Source: Nitriliruptoraceae bacterium | GTDB taxonomy: Bacteria > Actinomycetota > Nitriliruptoria > Nitriliruptorales > Nitriliruptoraceae | Direction: 5' to 3' | DNA: 5,370 nt | Assembly: GCA_007125475.1 (NCBI GenBank) | Contig: SLDB01000155.1 | Span: forward strand, 1-5,370 | Part shown: in pieces, positions 3,676-5,370 of the stretch | Layout of the letters: each line of letters starts with the position of its first letter | Position numbering within the stretch: the stretch's first letter is position 1 | Program-made: the position numbers and the translations under genes | Notes under the pieces: model-generated | Databases searched by the model: none | What the model was told of the DNA's origin: nothing | The model's input: the letters and a program-made list of their open reading frames with translations, nothing else

Positions 3676-5370
3676 TCACCGGGCCTCGAGGAGCCCCTGG
3701 TGGTGCAGCCGGTCCAGCAGGTGCACCAGCATCGTCGCCGCCTGGTCGCGGCGGACGTCGGCGTCCGGGTCGAACACCCCGGGCCTGCGGCCGTTGACCA
3801 GCGACAGCGCCGAGGCTGAGGTGATCCCGTCCCGATCGACGGAGCCGGCGATGTCGTCGAATACCGGCCCGGCCACCCTCGCCTTGGCGCCGGCGACGTG
3901 CTCGGCCGCCCGGGCGACCACCCCCGCGAACTCGCCGCGGGAGACCACCGCCGTCGGCCGGTACGCCGACGAGCCGGCGTCGCCGCGGACGATCCCGACC
4001 GCGGCGAGGGCCTCGACGTTGTCGCGGTGCACGTTGCCCTCGAGGTCGTCGAAGCTGCCCACCGACGGGGTGGCCGGCCGCAGACCGGCCTCGTCAAGGG
4101 CGTTGGCGACGAGCGTGGCGACCTGCGCGCGGGTCAGGCCCAGCTCCGCGCCGAACCGCGTCGGCGTGACCCCGTTGGTCACCCCGGTCGCGACCAGGCA
4201 CCCCACGCCACGGTGGTGGGTGTGCGCGGCGTCGACGTCGGCGAACACCACGTCCGTGCTGCTGCGGCACACCGGCACCGGGCCACCCACCGCGGCGAGC
4301 AGCCCGCCGGCCCGCGGGATCGCCCCCGTCACCGTCTCCGACGCGCCGGGAAGCGGACGGGCCGAACGCCGCACCGCGTCCAGCAGCTCGGCGGTGGAGG
4401 CGCCCGGGGAGCGCTGCACCGCCAACGCCACCGCCCCGGCGACGAACGGCGCCGCCATCGAGGTGCCGCTCATCGACGCCAGACGGGCACCCGGCACCGT
4501 CGACACGATCCGGTGACCGGGGGCGGCGACGTCGACGGTGCGCCGCCCGAACGAGGAGAACGACGCCAACGCCCCGGCGTGGTCGACGGCGGCGACGGTG
4601 AGCTGGTTGACGATGTCGTCGGCGGCCGGGTAGATCGGGGTGGTGGTGTGCGAGACGCCTTCGTTCCCCGCCGAGGTGATCACCGGCAGGCCGGTCGCGG
4701 CGATCGCGGCCCGCAGCGCCGTGGACGGCTCACGCCCGCCGAAGCTCAGGTTCACCACGTCGGCGCCGTTGTCGGCCGCGTAGCGCAGCGCCAGGATCGC
4801 GTTGGAGGCCCAGCCGGACCCGTCGTCGTCGACGAACCGCAGCACCATCACCTCCGCGTCCGGGGCGACGCCACGGAACCCGGAGTCGGCGTGGTGCCCA
4901 CCGGCGATGATCCCGGCGACGTGGGTGGCGTGCACGTCGCGGGGGTTGCGGATCGAGACGTCCGGGGTGTTGCGGGTGAAGTCCCAGCCGTGGACGTCGT
5001 CGACGTAGCCGTTGCCGTCGCTGTCCCGGCCGTTGGCCGACTCGCGCGGGTTCACCCAGAACCGGCCGTGCAGCAGCGGGTGGTCCAGGTCGACCCCGGA
5101 GTCGATCACCGCGACGACGCTGCCGGCGCCGGTGGCGTGCGGGCGGGCCTGGTGGGCGCCGATGTCGACGCCGCGCCCCCCGGGGGTGCCCTGCACCGCC
5201 TGGCCGGTGTTGTGGATCCCCCACGCCGCGGTGCTCTGCGGGTGCAGCCGAACGTCCTCCTCGACGGCGAGGACGCCGGGGCGGGACCGCAGCGCGGCGG
5301 CGACGGTGACCGCGGTCGGGTGGTCACGCACCTCGAGGACGTCCACGCCGAGCGCCGCGTCGGTGGCGGC
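3676..5370 (-). CDS. Subtilisin-like serine protease (S8) with three SLH-like repeats (5' end outside window)
   Basis: 564 codons are visible, reading in from the right edge without a start; numbering here begins at the edge. Residues about 10-43 look like the end of an I9-type propeptide (VAAALRSRPGVLAVEEDV), followed by WGIHNTGQ, so a signal peptide and the rest of the propeptide should lie outside. The S8 domain spans about 82-340: catalytic Asp90 (VVAVIDSGVD), His147 (HATHVAGIIAG), oxyanion Asn236 (SAGNEG) and Ser304 (GTSMAAP). The usual HGTH motif reads HATH. An Asp/Asn-rich loop, SANGRDSDGNGYVDDV (111-126), resembles the calcium-binding insert of related proteases. Three SLH-like repeats follow at about 374-428, 439-493 and 503-556, with a probable disulfide Cys368-Cys391. 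The protein is likely exported and held at the cell wall. An in-frame GTG at 5346 is not a credible start, since it lies within the propeptide. It is probably unrelated functionally to the hibernation genes. Confidence 0.93.
   Translation of the reverse strand, partial: AATDAALGVDVLEVRDHPTAVTVAAALRSRPGVLAVEEDVRLHPQSTAAWGIHNTGQAVQGTPGGRGVDIGAHQARPHATGAGSVVAVIDSGVDLDHPLLHGRFWVNPRESANGRDSDGNGYVDDVHGWDFTRNTPDVSIRNPRDVHATHVAGIIAGGHHADSGFRGVAPDAEVMVLRFVDDDGSGWASNAILALRYAADNGADVVNLSFGGREPSTALRAAIAATGLPVITSAGNEGVSHTTTPIYPAADDIVNQLTVAAVDHAGALASFSSFGRRTVDVAAPGHRIVSTVPGARLASMSGTSMAAPFVAGAVALAVQRSPGASTAELLDAVRRSARPLPGASETVTGAIPRAGGLLAAVGGPVPVCRSSTDVVFADVDAAHTHHRGVGCLVATGVTNGVTPTRFGAELGLTRAQVATLVANALDEAGLRPATPSVGSFDDLEGNVHRDNVEALAAVGIVRGDAGSSAYRPTAVVSRGEFAGVVARAAEHVAGAKARVAGPVFDDIAGSVDRDGITSASALSLVNGRRPGVFDPDADVRRDQAATMLVHLLDRLHHQGLLEAR

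Noticed and set aside
3039..4097. Leftward open frame of 352 codons overlapping the protease
   Set aside because: It is in another frame on the same strand as the S8/SLH coding sequence and is low-complexity Arg/Ser/Pro-rich.
3026..4516. Rightward open frame of 496 codons
   Set aside because: It crosses an intergenic region, the zinc-protein gene and half of the protease on the opposite strand. Its composition is Ser/Arg/Ala-rich without domains, so it is a shadow.
1..5370. tRNA, rRNA, CRISPR array, insertion sequence or attachment site
   Set aside because: No cloverleaf, regularly spaced repeats, transposase motif or terminal inverted repeats were seen by eye on either strand.

Overview
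The window is very GC-rich, with G or C at most third codon positions and strong AGGAGG-type ribosome binding sites. It encodes a long-form hibernation factor with two C-terminal domains, a phosphoribosyltransferase-hydrolase fusion, a dodecin and an SLH-tailed subtilase. Together these suggest a chromosomal segment of a high-GC actinomycete, possibly of the Pseudonocardiales or a neighbouring order. The order-level assignment is inference only.

Layout. Positions 1-1116 (minus) hold a phosphoribosyltransferase/dienelactone-hydrolase-like fusion cut by the left edge. Positions 1177-1407 (minus) hold a 76-residue helical protein of unknown function, and 1404-2231 (minus) a ribosome hibernation factor of the long, RafH-like type. 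The hibernation factor and the small protein overlap by four bases (ATGA), and the fusion follows 60 bases later, so these three genes look like one leftward operon transcribed from about 2300. Upstream, 2232-2773 is a divergent intergenic region. It carries a doubtful leftward ORF (2264-2596) with coding-like codon use and several GGGAC-type partial palindromes. Dodecin (2774-2980, plus) is followed by a strong hairpin terminator. Positions 2981-3322 hold no convincing gene but several palindromes. Positions 3323-3532 (minus) encode a small Cys/His protein that probably binds zinc. From 3676 to the right edge (minus) is a secreted-type subtilisin-like protease with three C-terminal SLH-like repeats; its N-terminus lies outside the window.

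How the genes may work together. Ribosome hibernation, flavin storage or buffering (dodecin) and PRT-hydrolase fusions are all associated with non-growing or hypoxic states in actinobacteria. In mycobacteria, RafH/Rv0079-type hibernation factors and the PRT-type protein Rv0571c belong to the DosR (DevR) hypoxia regulon. Here, DosR-box-like sequences lie about 56 and 61 bases upstream of the hibernation factor and dodecin starts, with another upstream of the zinc protein. The most interesting reading is a small dormancy locus under DosR-like control. The motif matches were made by eye against a consensus recalled from memory and need a matrix scan. The protease appears to be an unrelated neighbour.
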